This document shows, one piece after another, positions 41,781-50,288 of a stretch of DNA of 64,000 bases. The stretch's first letter is position 1. Every line of letters begins with the position of its first letter. Location of the stretch: the NCBI RefSeq assembly GCF_000696095.1, contig NZ_BAYX01000002.1, positions 186,001 through 250,000 on the forward strand, in the 5' to 3' direction. A program made the position numbers and the translations under genes. The notes under the pieces are model-generated. The model was given only the letters and a program-made list of their open reading frames with translations. It had not been told where the DNA came from and did no database searches. The DNA comes from Rhizobium rhizogenes NBRC 13257. GTDB lineage: Bacteria > Pseudomonadota > Alphaproteobacteria > Rhizobiales > Rhizobiaceae.

Positions 41781-42641
41781 CTAGATATGCCGACCGATAT
41801 CGTCGTTGGAATCGTCGACGTCGGGATCGGCGGGGCCGTTGATGGTGAAGGTGCCGTATTTGCGCGCCCAGGAGCGGGCGCCGAGCGGCAGCGACAGCAG
41901 GTAGGCAATCACGGTCACCACCATGACATGCCAGGTGTAGCTCATCAGCAGCGCCACATAGACGACGATTGCCAGCATGGCCGGCAGCACGAGATCGCGG
42001 CGAATGCCATTACCTCCCGTTTTGCCGGACCAGACGGGCAGGCGGCTGACCAGCAGGAAGCCGATCAGCACGGTATAGGCGGCACCCCAATAGGCGTAGG
42101 TTCTGCTCGGCTCCACGCCCAGAAAGCCGAGATAGACCGGCAGCAGTACCAACATGGCGCCGGCCGGCGCCGGCACGCCGACGAAATATTCCGACTGCCA
42201 CGACGCCTTGTGCTCGCGCTCCGCCATGACGTTGAAGCGCGCAAGGCGCAAGCCGGCGGCGATGGTGTAGATCAGGGCTGCGATCCAGCCGAGCGAGCGT
42301 GCCTGATCGAGCAGGAAGACATAGACGACAAGCGCCGGCGCGACACCGAAATTGACGATATCGGCCAGCGAATCCATCTGCGCGCCGAATTTGGACGTGG
42401 CCTTCATCAGCCGCGCCACGCGCCCGTCGACGCCGTCGAGGAAGGCGGCAACCAGCACGGCGACCACGGCAAGCTCATAGCGGTTTTCGAAAGCAAGACG
42501 GATGCCGGTCAGGCCCGCGCAGATCGCCAGGACGGTAATCATGTTCGGGACCATCAGCCGCAATGGAATTTCCCTAAGGCGCGGCCCGCGCGCCTCGTCA
42601 TTGGGACCATTCGGCTCGAAGGGTGGAAAAGGCGTCTTCAT
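41781..42641 (-). CDS. pssA: PssA, CDP-diacylglycerol-serine O-phosphatidyltransferase
   Basis: A 286-residue integral membrane enzyme making phosphatidylserine from CDP-diacylglycerol and serine. The CDP-alcohol phosphatidyltransferase motif DGVDGRVAR...GAQMDSLAD (DG-X2-AR-X8-G-X3-D-X3-D pattern) lies near residues 69-92. About eight hydrophobic helices follow. It lies 20 bp downstream of psd on the same strand, so the two steps from phosphatidylserine to phosphatidylethanolamine share a transcript. Confidence 0.95.
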   Translation of the reverse strand: MKTPFPPFEPNGPNDEARGPRLREIPLRLMVPNMITVLAICAGLTGIRLAFENRYELAVVAVLVAAFLDGVDGRVARLMKATSKFGAQMDSLADIVNFGVAPALVVYVFLLDQARSLGWIAALIYTIAAGLRLARFNVMAEREHKASWQSEYFVGVPAPAGAMLVLLPVYLGFLGVEPSRTYAYWGAAYTVLIGFLLVSRLPVWSGKTGGNGIRRDLVLPAMLAIVVYVALLMSYTWHVMVVTVIAYLLSLPLGARSWARKYGTFTINGPADPDVDDSNDDIGRHI

Positions 42642-42661
42642 CCTGCTCGTTTCCTTGAGGC

Positions 42662-43360
42662 TCAGCTACGGCGGCTAACGGTCGGGCCTTTCGGCGAGCC
42701 GAATTCGGCGATTATGGTCTCGCCGGCAATCGCCCTCTGACCGACTGCGACGCGTGGTTCGGCGCCTGCGGGGAAAAAGACATCGAGACGCGAACCGAAG
42801 CGGATTAGGCCGATGCGCTCGCCGGCGTCGAGCGGCTCGTTGACATTGACGAAGCAAAGGATGCGGCGGGCAACAAGGCCGGCGATCTGCACGACGCCGA
42901 TTTCGCCATGCTTGGTTTCGATCACGAGGCCGTTGCGCTCATTCTGCTCGCTCGCCTTGTCCAGCTCGGCATTGAGGAAGCTGCCCTGGCGATAGGCGAT
43001 GTTGGTGATGCGGCCGCGCATCGGCGAGCGGTTCACATGGCAATCGAAGACATTCATGAAGATCGACACGCGCAGCATCGGCTCGGTGCCGAGATTGAGC
43101 TCGGCCGGCGGCGTGACCATCTGCACGCCGGAGACCTTACCGTCAGCGGGCGATATTGCGAGATCGTCGTCCTGCGCCGTCATGCGCTCGGGGTCGCGGA
43201 AGAAATAGGCGCACCAGAGCGTCAGGATCAGGCCGATCCAGAAGAGCGGCTTGAAGACCCAGCCCAGAACCAGCGATGCAACAAAGAAGCCTGCGACGAA
43301 GGGATAACCTTCCTTGTGCACGGGGACGATTACGTTGCGTACGCTATTCAACAAGCTCAT
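42662..43360 (-). CDS. psd: Psd, phosphatidylserine decarboxylase proenzyme
   Basis: A 232-residue membrane-associated enzyme that decarboxylates phosphatidylserine to phosphatidylethanolamine. It has two N-terminal membrane segments ([32 protein letters not shown]). The self-cleavage site is the Gly-Ser in [11 protein letters not shown], which yields alpha and beta chains and creates the pyruvoyl group. The short length fits the bacterial type without long N-terminal extension. It is the first gene of psd-pssA. Confidence 0.95.
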   Translation of the reverse strand: MSLLNSVRNVIVPVHKEGYPFVAGFFVASLVLGWVFKPLFWIGLILTLWCAYFFRDPERMTAQDDDLAISPADGKVSGVQMVTPPAELNLGTEPMLRVSIFMNVFDCHVNRSPMRGRITNIAYRQGSFLNAELDKASEQNERNGLVIETKHGEIGVVQIAGLVARRILCFVNVNEPLDAGERIGLIRFGSRLDVFFPAGAEPRVAVGQRAIAGETIIAEFGSPKGPTVSRRS

Positions 43361-43498
43361 CGATGGCGGGCTCCTATGATTGCCAGTTGACGGTGACTAC
43401 AGGCAAAAGCCGTCATGGGCAATGGTTTCACGCAGTCACCCCCAGGCGAAACCGGCCGGGATAAGCCCGCATTCCGAAACGCATGATCACGCACAAGC

Positions 43499-43528
43499 TG
43501 TCGCGACGCTGAAAGGGCCGTCGCGACA
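43499..43528. repeat. Perfect 10-bp inverted repeat
   Basis: TGTCGCGACG (43499-43508) and CGTCGCGACA (43519-43528) flank a 10-base loop. It lies directly beside the terminator of the acid phosphatase gene. With that stem it forms two adjacent hairpins in the 234-bp gap before psd. Confidence 0.6.
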
Positions 43529-43535
43529 GCAAATG

Positions 43536-43565
43536 AAAAGCCGCCGGAAGATGGTCCGGCGGCTT
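43536..43565 (-). terminator. Terminator of acid phosphatase gene (leftward)
   Basis: AAGCCGCCGGA (43538-43548) and TCCGGCGGCTT (43555-43565) form an 11-bp perfect stem. On the minus strand the stem is followed by TTTTCATTT, which makes it a Rho-independent terminator for the gene ending at 43595. Confidence 0.88.
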
Positions 43566-43594
43566 GCTGATACCAGTGCTGTGATCAGCGAAGA

Positions 43595-44293
43595 TCAGAG
43601 GCCGAGGGCGGCTCGCAGCTCGTCCCTGGCGGCCTCGTATTCGGCCTTATAGTCCTCATGGGTCGTGATGGTCTGCGCGATGACGGTGCCCGCGATGCGG
43701 CCGGCCTCAATGTCGGTGGCGTAGTGGATGCCGCCGACGATACGGTTATGGCCGTATTCCCAGGCGCGGGTCATGATGGCAGCCTTCTTTTCCGGCACCA
43801 TGTTCGAAAGCACGATACCCATCAGTGTTCCGAGCGTCGTGTGGCCGGACGGATAGGAACCGGACTTCGACAGAGGCACGATCGGCTTGACGAGATCGCT
43901 GTAAAGATGCGGGCGCGGGCGCTTCCAGACATCCTTGGCCGGATCGACGACGGCGCCCTCGGTTTCGACGATACGATCGAAGAAGGCCGAGAACTTCGGA
44001 AGGTTTTCCTTGGTGAATTTCGGATTGTCGATGACGTCGGAGAAGCGCCAGACGTTTTCCTCGGCGTCGGCAACGGCACGGGCCGCCATTTCCGGGGTGC
44101 GTGTCACCTGCAGCGTCAGGATTTCTCCCAGCTCGGCTTTGGTCTGGGCCGAGTCATTGGCCGGTGGTGGGGGCAGAAGGTTCAGGAGATTGATCTCCTT
44201 GGCATCGGCAAATGGCTTGGCTTCGTCGGCGAAGACCGGCGCGGCAAGACCGACGGCGAGAAGGAGGGTAAAGGTTCTGGCGAGATTGCGCAT
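43595..44293 (-). CDS. Class A (PhoN-like) acid phosphatase, PAP2 family
   Basis: A 232-residue periplasmic phosphatase. The signal peptide is RTFTLLLAVGLAAPVFA. PAP2 motifs are KDVWKRPRP (KX6RP-like) near residue 118, SYPSGHT near 146, and NRIVGGIHYATDIEAG near 185 with the catalytic His. Length and the leader domain (INLLNLLPPPPANDSAQTK) match class A non-specific acid phosphatases rather than lipid phosphatases. It lies alone and ends in a strong terminator. Confidence 0.9.
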   Translation of the reverse strand: MRNLARTFTLLLAVGLAAPVFADEAKPFADAKEINLLNLLPPPPANDSAQTKAELGEILTLQVTRTPEMAARAVADAEENVWRFSDVIDNPKFTKENLPKFSAFFDRIVETEGAVVDPAKDVWKRPRPHLYSDLVKPIVPLSKSGSYPSGHTTLGTLMGIVLSNMVPEKKAAIMTRAWEYGHNRIVGGIHYATDIEAGRIAGTVIAQTITTHEDYKAEYEAARDELRAALGL

Positions 44294-44366
44294 TCGGGGG
44301 CCTCTTCGAATGAGTGACCGCTCTCGCTATCAAGCGCGCATCTCAGTCTCATGACAGCCGCTTGCT

Positions 44367-46253
44367 TCAGCGCGCCGGCGCTAGCCGGTTGACCACGCCT
44401 AGGTCGTCGTTCTCGCGCACCTGCTTCAGATGTTCTTCGGCCTGCGTTGCCTCGCGCTGGCGGTTCCACATCGAGGCGTAGAGGCCGTTCTGTTCCAGAA
44501 GGACGGCATGGGTGCCGCGTTCGGCGATCTCGCCGCTTTTCAGCACGATGATTTCGTCGGCGCCGATGACGGTGGAGAGCCGGTGGGCGATGACCAGCGT
44601 CGTGCGGTTCTTGGAGACGACGTCGAGGGCCGTCTGGATTTCCTGTTCGGTCGTGGTGTCCAGCGCCGAGGTCGCTTCATCGAGGATGAGCACCGGCGGG
44701 GCCTTGAGAACGGTGCGGGCAATGGCGACACGCTGCTTTTCGCCGCCGGAAAGTTTCAGGCCGCGTTCGCCCACCTTGGTTTCGAAACCCTCGGGCAACT
44801 GGCGGATAAAGTCGCCGATCTGGGCAATTTCGGCTGCTGCCATCACCTCGTCCTCGCTCGCACCCGTCCGTCCGTAGCGGATGTTGTAGGCGATGGTGTC
44901 GTTGAAAAGCACGGTGTCCTGCGGCACCATGCCGATCACCTTGCGCAGGCTCTTCTGCGTCACCGTGCGCAGATCCTGATCGTCGATGGTGATCGTACCG
45001 CTCTGGACGTCGTAGAAGCGGTAGAGCAGCCGCGACAGGGTGGATTTGCCGGCGCCCGAGGGGCCGACGACGGCGACAGTCTTGCCGGCCGGCACCTCGA
45101 AGGAGATGCCCTTGAGGATCGGCCGGGCGGCGTCATAGGCGAAATGCACATCCTTGAAGGAAATGGCGCCCTGGCCGATGACCAGTTCCCTGGCGTCGGG
45201 TGCGTCCGTCACCTCGGGCTTTACCTCCAGAAGGTCGAACATCTCCTCGATATCAGTCAGACCCTGGCGGATTTCGCGGTAGACGAAGCCGATGAAGTTG
45301 AGCGGCACGGAAAGCTGCAGCAGCATGGCATTGATGAAGACGAAGTCGCCGACCGTCTGGTGGCCGTTGAGAACGGCCCAGCCGGAGACGACCATCATGA
45401 CCGTGGTGCCCAGGCCGAAGATGACGCCCTGACCGAAGTTCAGCCAGCCCAGCGACGTCCAGACGCCGGTGGCGGCCTTCTCGTAACGCGCCATCGACTG
45501 GTCGAAACGCTTGGCCTCCATCTCCTCGTTGCCGAAATATTTGACCGTCTCGAAGTTCAGGAGAGAATCGATCGCCTTGGTGTTGGCGTCCGTATCGCTC
45601 TCGTTCATCGTCCGGCGGATGGAGATGCGCCAGTCGCTCGCCTTGACGGTGAACCAGATATAGAGCCAGACCGTGACCGCCGTGATGGCGAGATAGGAAA
45701 AGCCGTAGCCGCGCCAGAAGATGATCGCGGTCAAAAGAAACTCGACGAAGGTCGGGACGGTGTTGAGGATGGTGAAGCGGACGATCGTCTCGATGCCCTT
45801 GGTGCCGCGCTCGATGACGCGCGACAGACCGCCGGTCTTGCGCTCGAGATGAAAGCGCAGCGACAGCTCATGAATGTGCACGAAGGTCCGGTAGGCGAGC
45901 TGGCGCACGGCATATTGGCCGACGCTGGCAAAGAGCGAGTCGCGAAGCTGGTTGAGACCGAGCTGGATCAGGCGCGTGACGTTGGTGGCGACGATGAGCG
46001 CGAGGGCGCCGACCATGAAGGCCGGCAGGATGCCCTGCATGTCCAGCTTGCCGTTTAGCGCATCGACGGACCATTTGAAGAAATACGGGACCAGCAGCAG
46101 GAAGAATTTCGAGATCAGCAGATAGACGGTCGCCCAGACGACCCGCATCTTCAGGTCCATGCGCCCCGTCGGCCACATATAGGGCCAGAGATTGACGAGC
46201 GTATTCAATGGATTGCTGCTATCCGCCGATATGGTTTTCTTGCGGTCTGCCAT
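44367..46253 (-). CDS. Atm1-type ABC exporter (fused membrane and ATPase domains)
   Basis: A 628-residue half-transporter of the ATM1/HMT1 family that exports glutathione-bound metals or sulfur-containing compounds. The membrane domain spans about residues 35-330 with six helices. The ATPase follows: Walker A GPSGAGKST near 400, Q-loop VPQDTVLF, signature LSGGEKQR, Walker B VLILDEATSALD, and the H-loop AHRLST. Alphaproteobacterial Atm1 proteins share PLNFIGFVYREIRQG, seen here. I place the start at ATG 46253, which follows GGAGACGGAC. It should act as a homodimer in the inner membrane. Confidence 0.92.
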   Translation of the reverse strand: MADRKKTISADSSNPLNTLVNLWPYMWPTGRMDLKMRVVWATVYLLISKFFLLLVPYFFKWSVDALNGKLDMQGILPAFMVGALALIVATNVTRLIQLGLNQLRDSLFASVGQYAVRQLAYRTFVHIHELSLRFHLERKTGGLSRVIERGTKGIETIVRFTILNTVPTFVEFLLTAIIFWRGYGFSYLAITAVTVWLYIWFTVKASDWRISIRRTMNESDTDANTKAIDSLLNFETVKYFGNEEMEAKRFDQSMARYEKAATGVWTSLGWLNFGQGVIFGLGTTVMMVVSGWAVLNGHQTVGDFVFINAMLLQLSVPLNFIGFVYREIRQGLTDIEEMFDLLEVKPEVTDAPDARELVIGQGAISFKDVHFAYDAARPILKGISFEVPAGKTVAVVGPSGAGKSTLSRLLYRFYDVQSGTITIDDQDLRTVTQKSLRKVIGMVPQDTVLFNDTIAYNIRYGRTGASEDEVMAAAEIAQIGDFIRQLPEGFETKVGERGLKLSGGEKQRVAIARTVLKAPPVLILDEATSALDTTTEQEIQTALDVVSKNRTTLVIAHRLSTVIGADEIIVLKSGEIAERGTHAVLLEQNGLYASMWNRQREATQAEEHLKQVRENDDLGVVNRLAPAR

Positions 46254-46451
46254 GTCCGTCTCCGGCGAATATGTGAGGCAGCCGGGCAACGGTGCGCAAT
46301 CGCGCAGCCTGGCTGGAAAGGCCCGGTCGGATCATGACCAGGGCAATGGGGTTGGAGGCAGGCTTATACCATTTTTATGGCGGGTAAAAGCAATGGCCAG
46401 CCGCTGATCGCGCCTGGCCATATCGTGTCGGTCTGTCGTGAAGCGTGCCTT

Positions 46452-48461
46452 TTACAGGTGCCCGCCCGAAAGCCGCTTGCGGTGCAGCTCTTCAGCATTC
46501 GGCAGCGCGTCCTTCGGCAGGCCGAAGACCTGGCCCGGCAGGATGCGGTCCGGATTGTTGATCTTGTCTTCGTTCGCGATGTAAATCGTCGTGTAGCGCA
46601 CGCCAGCGCCATAGATGCGTCGGGAGATCTGCCAGAGCGTATCGCCGCGGCGGATGATGACCGCATTGGTGTCCTGCGATAGCGGCGCCTGTTCGATGGT
46701 TTTCGGGCCGCCGCCATTGGAGGCGGTTTCGGCACTTGCCGGCGCCGCTTTTTCCGGTTTGGCGACGGCGGCGATCATCTGATCGAGATTGGGCAGCGCA
46801 TCGCCAACCGACTTCGGATCCTTCGGCAGGGCCTGAAGCGTGGACAGCGCCTTGAGCGCCGCGTTGGAGGCATCCGTGGCCGCCTGTTTCAGCGCCGCAT
46901 TCGCATCGATCGTGGGACGGAATTCCGAAAGGGACTTGAGCGCGATTTCCGTTCCCGAGCGGGCGGCGGCGAGCTGTTCGGCATTCGGTTGCTTGCCATC
47001 GGCGAACAGGCTCTTAAGCAGGGTGAAGGCCTTGGAGGCATTCTCCGTCAGCTTGCCGAGTTCGCCTTCATCAAGCGGCACCATGGTGGTGGCAGCAGGA
47101 CTGCCGCTGGCACCGGCAGCCGCTGGTGTCTGTGCTGCAACGGTCACCTGATTGCCTGCGGGGCGGGTGAAGTTGACGCTGGTGCGGACCACGACGTCGC
47201 CGTTGGCGCCGAGGACATCGACACGGATCTTGTGGTCGCCGACCGCCAGAGGCAACGTGCCGTCGACGACGAAGTGCCCATCGGCTCCGGCCGTGATCTC
47301 GCCGATCAGCTTGTCGTCGGCATAGGCACGGACCTTGGTGTTCGGCTTGGTCGTTCCGGCAACGAAGATACGGTCGTTCTCGATCTCGACCGCATTGACC
47401 ATTACGTCCGGCTCGCCGCTGGACGTTGCGGCAGGTGGAGTGGCGGTCGCCGGATTGGCGGATGCCACGGCGGCATTGTCCTGTGGTTTGGCGTCGGTGG
47501 CCGTCGTCTGCTCACTCGGAGTGACGCGTCCCTGCTTGGCCGATGGTGCGGTGATGATGCGGCTTGCCGCGCCGGGCTTGGAAACCATGGCGAGAAGCTG
47601 GCTCTTGTCGTCCTTCGGAACCGAAACGGTAGCGACTTCTTCCGATGTCACGGCCTTGCCGTCCTTGCCGGTTGCGCGCAGCGCCAGTTCATGGTCGCCG
47701 GGCGGCAGCGGATTGTCGAGTACGGCAACGAAATCGCCGGTCGGCCCGACCTGGGTGGTCGTCACCACCTTGTCGCCGTCGACGATTTCCAGCTTGGAAT
47801 TGGGCTCGGCCGAGCCGGCAATGACGGTGGAGCCGTCGGGCTCGACACGCAGCACGTCGAAGGACGGCGTCGAGGAGCCGGCTGCGGCCTGTGTCTGCGG
47901 TGTGGCCTGGCCGGTCAGCGTTGCCAGCGCCTTGTCGATCGCGGCATTGGCATCGGCGATGTTTTCCGGAAGCGACTGGATGATGGCGAGCGCCTTGCCG
48001 GCGCCGTCATGCGCCTTGTCGACCAGGGCGGTCGTGGTGGCGTCCGTCCCTTGGGGAACGGCAAAACCAACGATCGCTTGCAGCGCCGTGATCACCTTCG
48101 TCTTGGTGGCTGCGAATATATCCTCGCTTGGACCCTTGCCGTCCTTGAAGAGCGCCTTGAAGTCGGCGAGGGAGGCGGTCGCCGCGCCGCTGAGATCGGT
48201 GAGCTTCTTGACGACATCGGCGGCATTGATTGCGGTTGTGGCAGCGTTCTGCGTTGCTTCGCTTGCCTTTTGCGCCGCATCGTCAGCTTTTTGCGCGCTC
48301 TCCGTAATCGTATTCTTTACCGCGTCGCTGGCCTGATTGACGGCGTCGCCGATCGGCTTCTTGTCGCCGTTGATGCGCGGCATCACGAAAAAGACCATCA
48401 GGAGGGTCGCAATTACCAGCACCAACAGAGCCAGCCAGCCGGCACGGTTCTTCATCATCAT
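46452..48461 (-). CDS. Membrane-anchored Ig-like and LysM protein
   Basis: A 669-residue protein anchored by one N-terminal helix (AGWLALLVLVIATLLMVFFVM) with the rest likely periplasmic. An Ala-rich helical region (residues 35-180) resembles coiled-coil repeats. Two Ig-like or bacterial-adhesin-type beta domains follow (VLRVEPDGSTVIAGSAEPN near 205 and VNAVEIENDRIFVAGTTKPN near 355). A second helical Ala-rich region precedes a C-terminal LysM (AVIIRRGDTLWQISRRIYG) that should bind peptidoglycan. Three adjacent ATG codons make the start uncertain by two residues. GGAGATAA precedes the first. The function is unknown; a cell-wall-tethering role is plausible. Confidence 0.85.
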   Translation of the reverse strand: MMMKNRAGWLALLVLVIATLLMVFFVMPRINGDKKPIGDAVNQASDAVKNTITESAQKADDAAQKASEATQNAATTAINAADVVKKLTDLSGAATASLADFKALFKDGKGPSEDIFAATKTKVITALQAIVGFAVPQGTDATTTALVDKAHDGAGKALAIIQSLPENIADANAAIDKALATLTGQATPQTQAAAGSSTPSFDVLRVEPDGSTVIAGSAEPNSKLEIVDGDKVVTTTQVGPTGDFVAVLDNPLPPGDHELALRATGKDGKAVTSEEVATVSVPKDDKSQLLAMVSKPGAASRIITAPSAKQGRVTPSEQTTATDAKPQDNAAVASANPATATPPAATSSGEPDVMVNAVEIENDRIFVAGTTKPNTKVRAYADDKLIGEITAGADGHFVVDGTLPLAVGDHKIRVDVLGANGDVVVRTSVNFTRPAGNQVTVAAQTPAAAGASGSPAATTMVPLDEGELGKLTENASKAFTLLKSLFADGKQPNAEQLAAARSGTEIALKSLSEFRPTIDANAALKQAATDASNAALKALSTLQALPKDPKSVGDALPNLDQMIAAVAKPEKAAPASAETASNGGGPKTIEQAPLSQDTNAVIIRRGDTLWQISRRIYGAGVRYTTIYIANEDKINNPDRILPGQVFGLPKDALPNAEELHRKRLSGGHL

Positions 48462-48613
48462 TTATCTCCAAGCGGCGGCATCGTCCCCACTCTTGAAATT
48501 GCTAACGATTTCGCCTGCTTTTACAAGCTTTCTCAGCCATTTCCGCATGTTCTGGCACAAGTTTTCTTGTGAAAATTCTTGACTGAGCATCTGCAGCATA
48601 GTTGTTTGCATTT

Positions 48614-49237
48614 ATGACTGACGATTCTGCGCCAATTCGATCCATTTGCGTCTATTGCGGCTCCAGGCCGGGACGCGATCCTGCCCACATGGCCGCGGGC
48701 CGCGAGCTTGGCAAGCACATCGCCGAGAGCGGGCTGCGCCTCGTCTATGGCGGCGGAACGAAGGGCATCATGGGCGCTGTGGCAAGCGGTGTCCTGTCGC
48801 ATGGCGGCAAGGTCACCGGCATCATTCCGGAATTCCTCGTCGATATGGAAGCGACGCGCCATTCGCTCGGCCAGTTGGACGAGCTCATCATAACCCCGGA
48901 CATGCATACGCGCAAACATGGCATGTTCGAGCGCGCCGACGCCTTCGTCGCGCTGCCGGGCGGTATCGGCACGCTGGAGGAGATCGTCGAGATCATGACC
49001 TGGGGCCAGCTCGGCCGTCATGAGAAGCCGATGGTCTTTGCCAATATCAACGGTTTCTGGGATCCGATGATGGAGCTGATCCGCCACATGACGGAAGAAG
49101 GCTTCATCCATACGTCCCATCGCGTCCAGCCGCTGGTCATCGACCAGATTGCCGACATCATCCCGGCGATCCGCAAGCATGCCGCTGAAGTGCAGGGACC
49201 GCGTGATGGCGAAGAGGCTGTTATCTCAAAGCTCTGA
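48614..49237 (+). CDS. LOG-family protein, putative cytokinin riboside monophosphate phosphoribohydrolase
   Basis: A 207-residue Rossmann-like protein of the TIGR00730/LOG family. The catalytic motif PGGIGTLEEI lies near residue 115, the nucleotide-binding YGGGTKGIMGAVA near 44, and an upstream Arg/His pair in HTRKHGMFE. Relatives cleave the base from nucleoside monophosphates, including cytokinin nucleotides or general AMP. In a plant-associated organism cytokinin activation is possible, but housekeeping nucleotide cleavage is equally likely. It is followed by a short hairpin and the convergent rarD. Confidence 0.9.
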   Translation: MTDDSAPIRSICVYCGSRPGRDPAHMAAGRELGKHIAESGLRLVYGGGTKGIMGAVASGVLSHGGKVTGIIPEFLVDMEATRHSLGQLDELIITPDMHTRKHGMFERADAFVALPGGIGTLEEIVEIMTWGQLGRHEKPMVFANINGFWDPMMELIRHMTEEGFIHTSHRVQPLVIDQIADIIPAIRKHAAEVQGPRDGEEAVISKL

Positions 49238-49247
49238 TTAAGGACTT

Positions 49248-49270
49248 GCTAACCATGTTTTCCGGTTAGC
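49248..49270. terminator. Bidirectional hairpin between LOG gene and rarD
   Basis: GCTAACC (49248-49254) and GGTTAGC (49264-49270) form a 7-bp stem with ATGTTTTCC loop. It overlaps the rarD stop and is short, so termination activity is uncertain. Confidence 0.4.
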
Positions 49271-50177
49271 GTGCCCGGCTTTGACGCAGCATCGACCAGC
49301 TATAGAGCACCAGCCCCGCCCAGATCAGCGAGAAGGCGATCATCTGCGTCGTGCCGAAAGGCTCCTTGAATACGAAGACGGCGATGAGGAAGATCATCGT
49401 CGGCGCGATATACTGCATGATGCCGATAGTGGAGAGCCTGAGTAGCTTCGCTCCATTGGCGAAGATCATCAGCGGCAGGGCGGTCACCAGGCCGCAACCG
49501 AGCAGAAGCGCCGTATCCGAGATGCCCGTGCGGTAGAGATGGCCTTCGCCGCGCGCTTCCAGATAGAGGATGTAAAGCGTAGCCGGAATGCAGAGCAGCA
49601 GCACCTCCAGGAAGAAGCCCTGGTTTGCCCCTACCGGCAGCGTCTTGCGGAAAAAGGCATAGAAGCCCCAGGATAAGGTCAGCGTCAGCGCCACCCAGGG
49701 CACGGTGCCGGCCTCGATGGTCAGAATGACCACCGCTGCCGCTGCAAGGCAGATCGCGGCGATCTGTAGCGGTGCCAGCTTCTCCTTCAACAGCAGGGCG
49801 CCGAGCGCGATGCTGAACAGCGGATTGATGAAGTAGCCGAGCGCCGCGTCGAGCGAATGTCCGGCGCTGATCGCCCAGACATAGGTTCCCCAGTTGATGG
49901 TCACCAGCGTCGCCGTCAGCGATACCATGGCGACCGTGCGTGGACTGCTGAGTGCCGCCTTGATATCGCCCATACGACCGAGCGCCAGAAGCACGACCCC
50001 GGCAACGGGTACGGACCATAAAATACGGTGGGCGACGATCTCCGTGGCCGGAATATGCGCCAAGGCTTTCATGTAGAGCGGCAAGACGCCCCAAAAGAGG
50101 TAGGCCGTCAGCGCGAAGCCGAAGCCGCGCAGGCTGTCCTCGTTCTTGACGTCAGGTGCGACCGTGTCGGTAGCCAT
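49266..50177 (-). CDS. rarD: RarD-type EamA membrane transporter
   Basis: A 303-residue drug/metabolite transporter with ten membrane helices and two EamA repeats. RarD family features are the start GFGFALTAYLFWGVLPLYMKAL, EIVAHRILWSVP, and the mid-protein SWGFYAFFRKTLPVGANQG. The C-terminal QYIAPTMIFLIAVFVFKEPF is typical. Substrate is unknown; some RarD proteins affect chloramphenicol tolerance. It ends in the convergent gap with the LOG gene. Confidence 0.92.
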   Translation of the reverse strand: MATDTVAPDVKNEDSLRGFGFALTAYLFWGVLPLYMKALAHIPATEIVAHRILWSVPVAGVVLLALGRMGDIKAALSSPRTVAMVSLTATLVTINWGTYVWAISAGHSLDAALGYFINPLFSIALGALLLKEKLAPLQIAAICLAAAAVVILTIEAGTVPWVALTLTLSWGFYAFFRKTLPVGANQGFFLEVLLLCIPATLYILYLEARGEGHLYRTGISDTALLLGCGLVTALPLMIFANGAKLLRLSTIGIMQYIAPTMIFLIAVFVFKEPFGTTQMIAFSLIWAGLVLYSWSMLRQSRAR

Positions 50178-50288
50178 TGGTGTTTTCCGCCCATGCTATT
50201 TTTATTGAGGACGGGATTACTCCAAAGCGTCGTGCGGGGCCAATTCATTTCCTTGACGGCATGGTCAAGGTTTTTGATGAGCGGCGGA

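Noticed and set aside
44430..46058. A 542-codon rightward frame opposite the Atm1 gene
   Set aside because: Antisense shadow of a clear ABC exporter. The translation is dominated by Asp, Gly and Glu repeats.
46989..48572. Two long rightward frames opposite the LysM protein
   Set aside because: Both are low-complexity mirrors of the Ala-rich helical regions and carry no motif.
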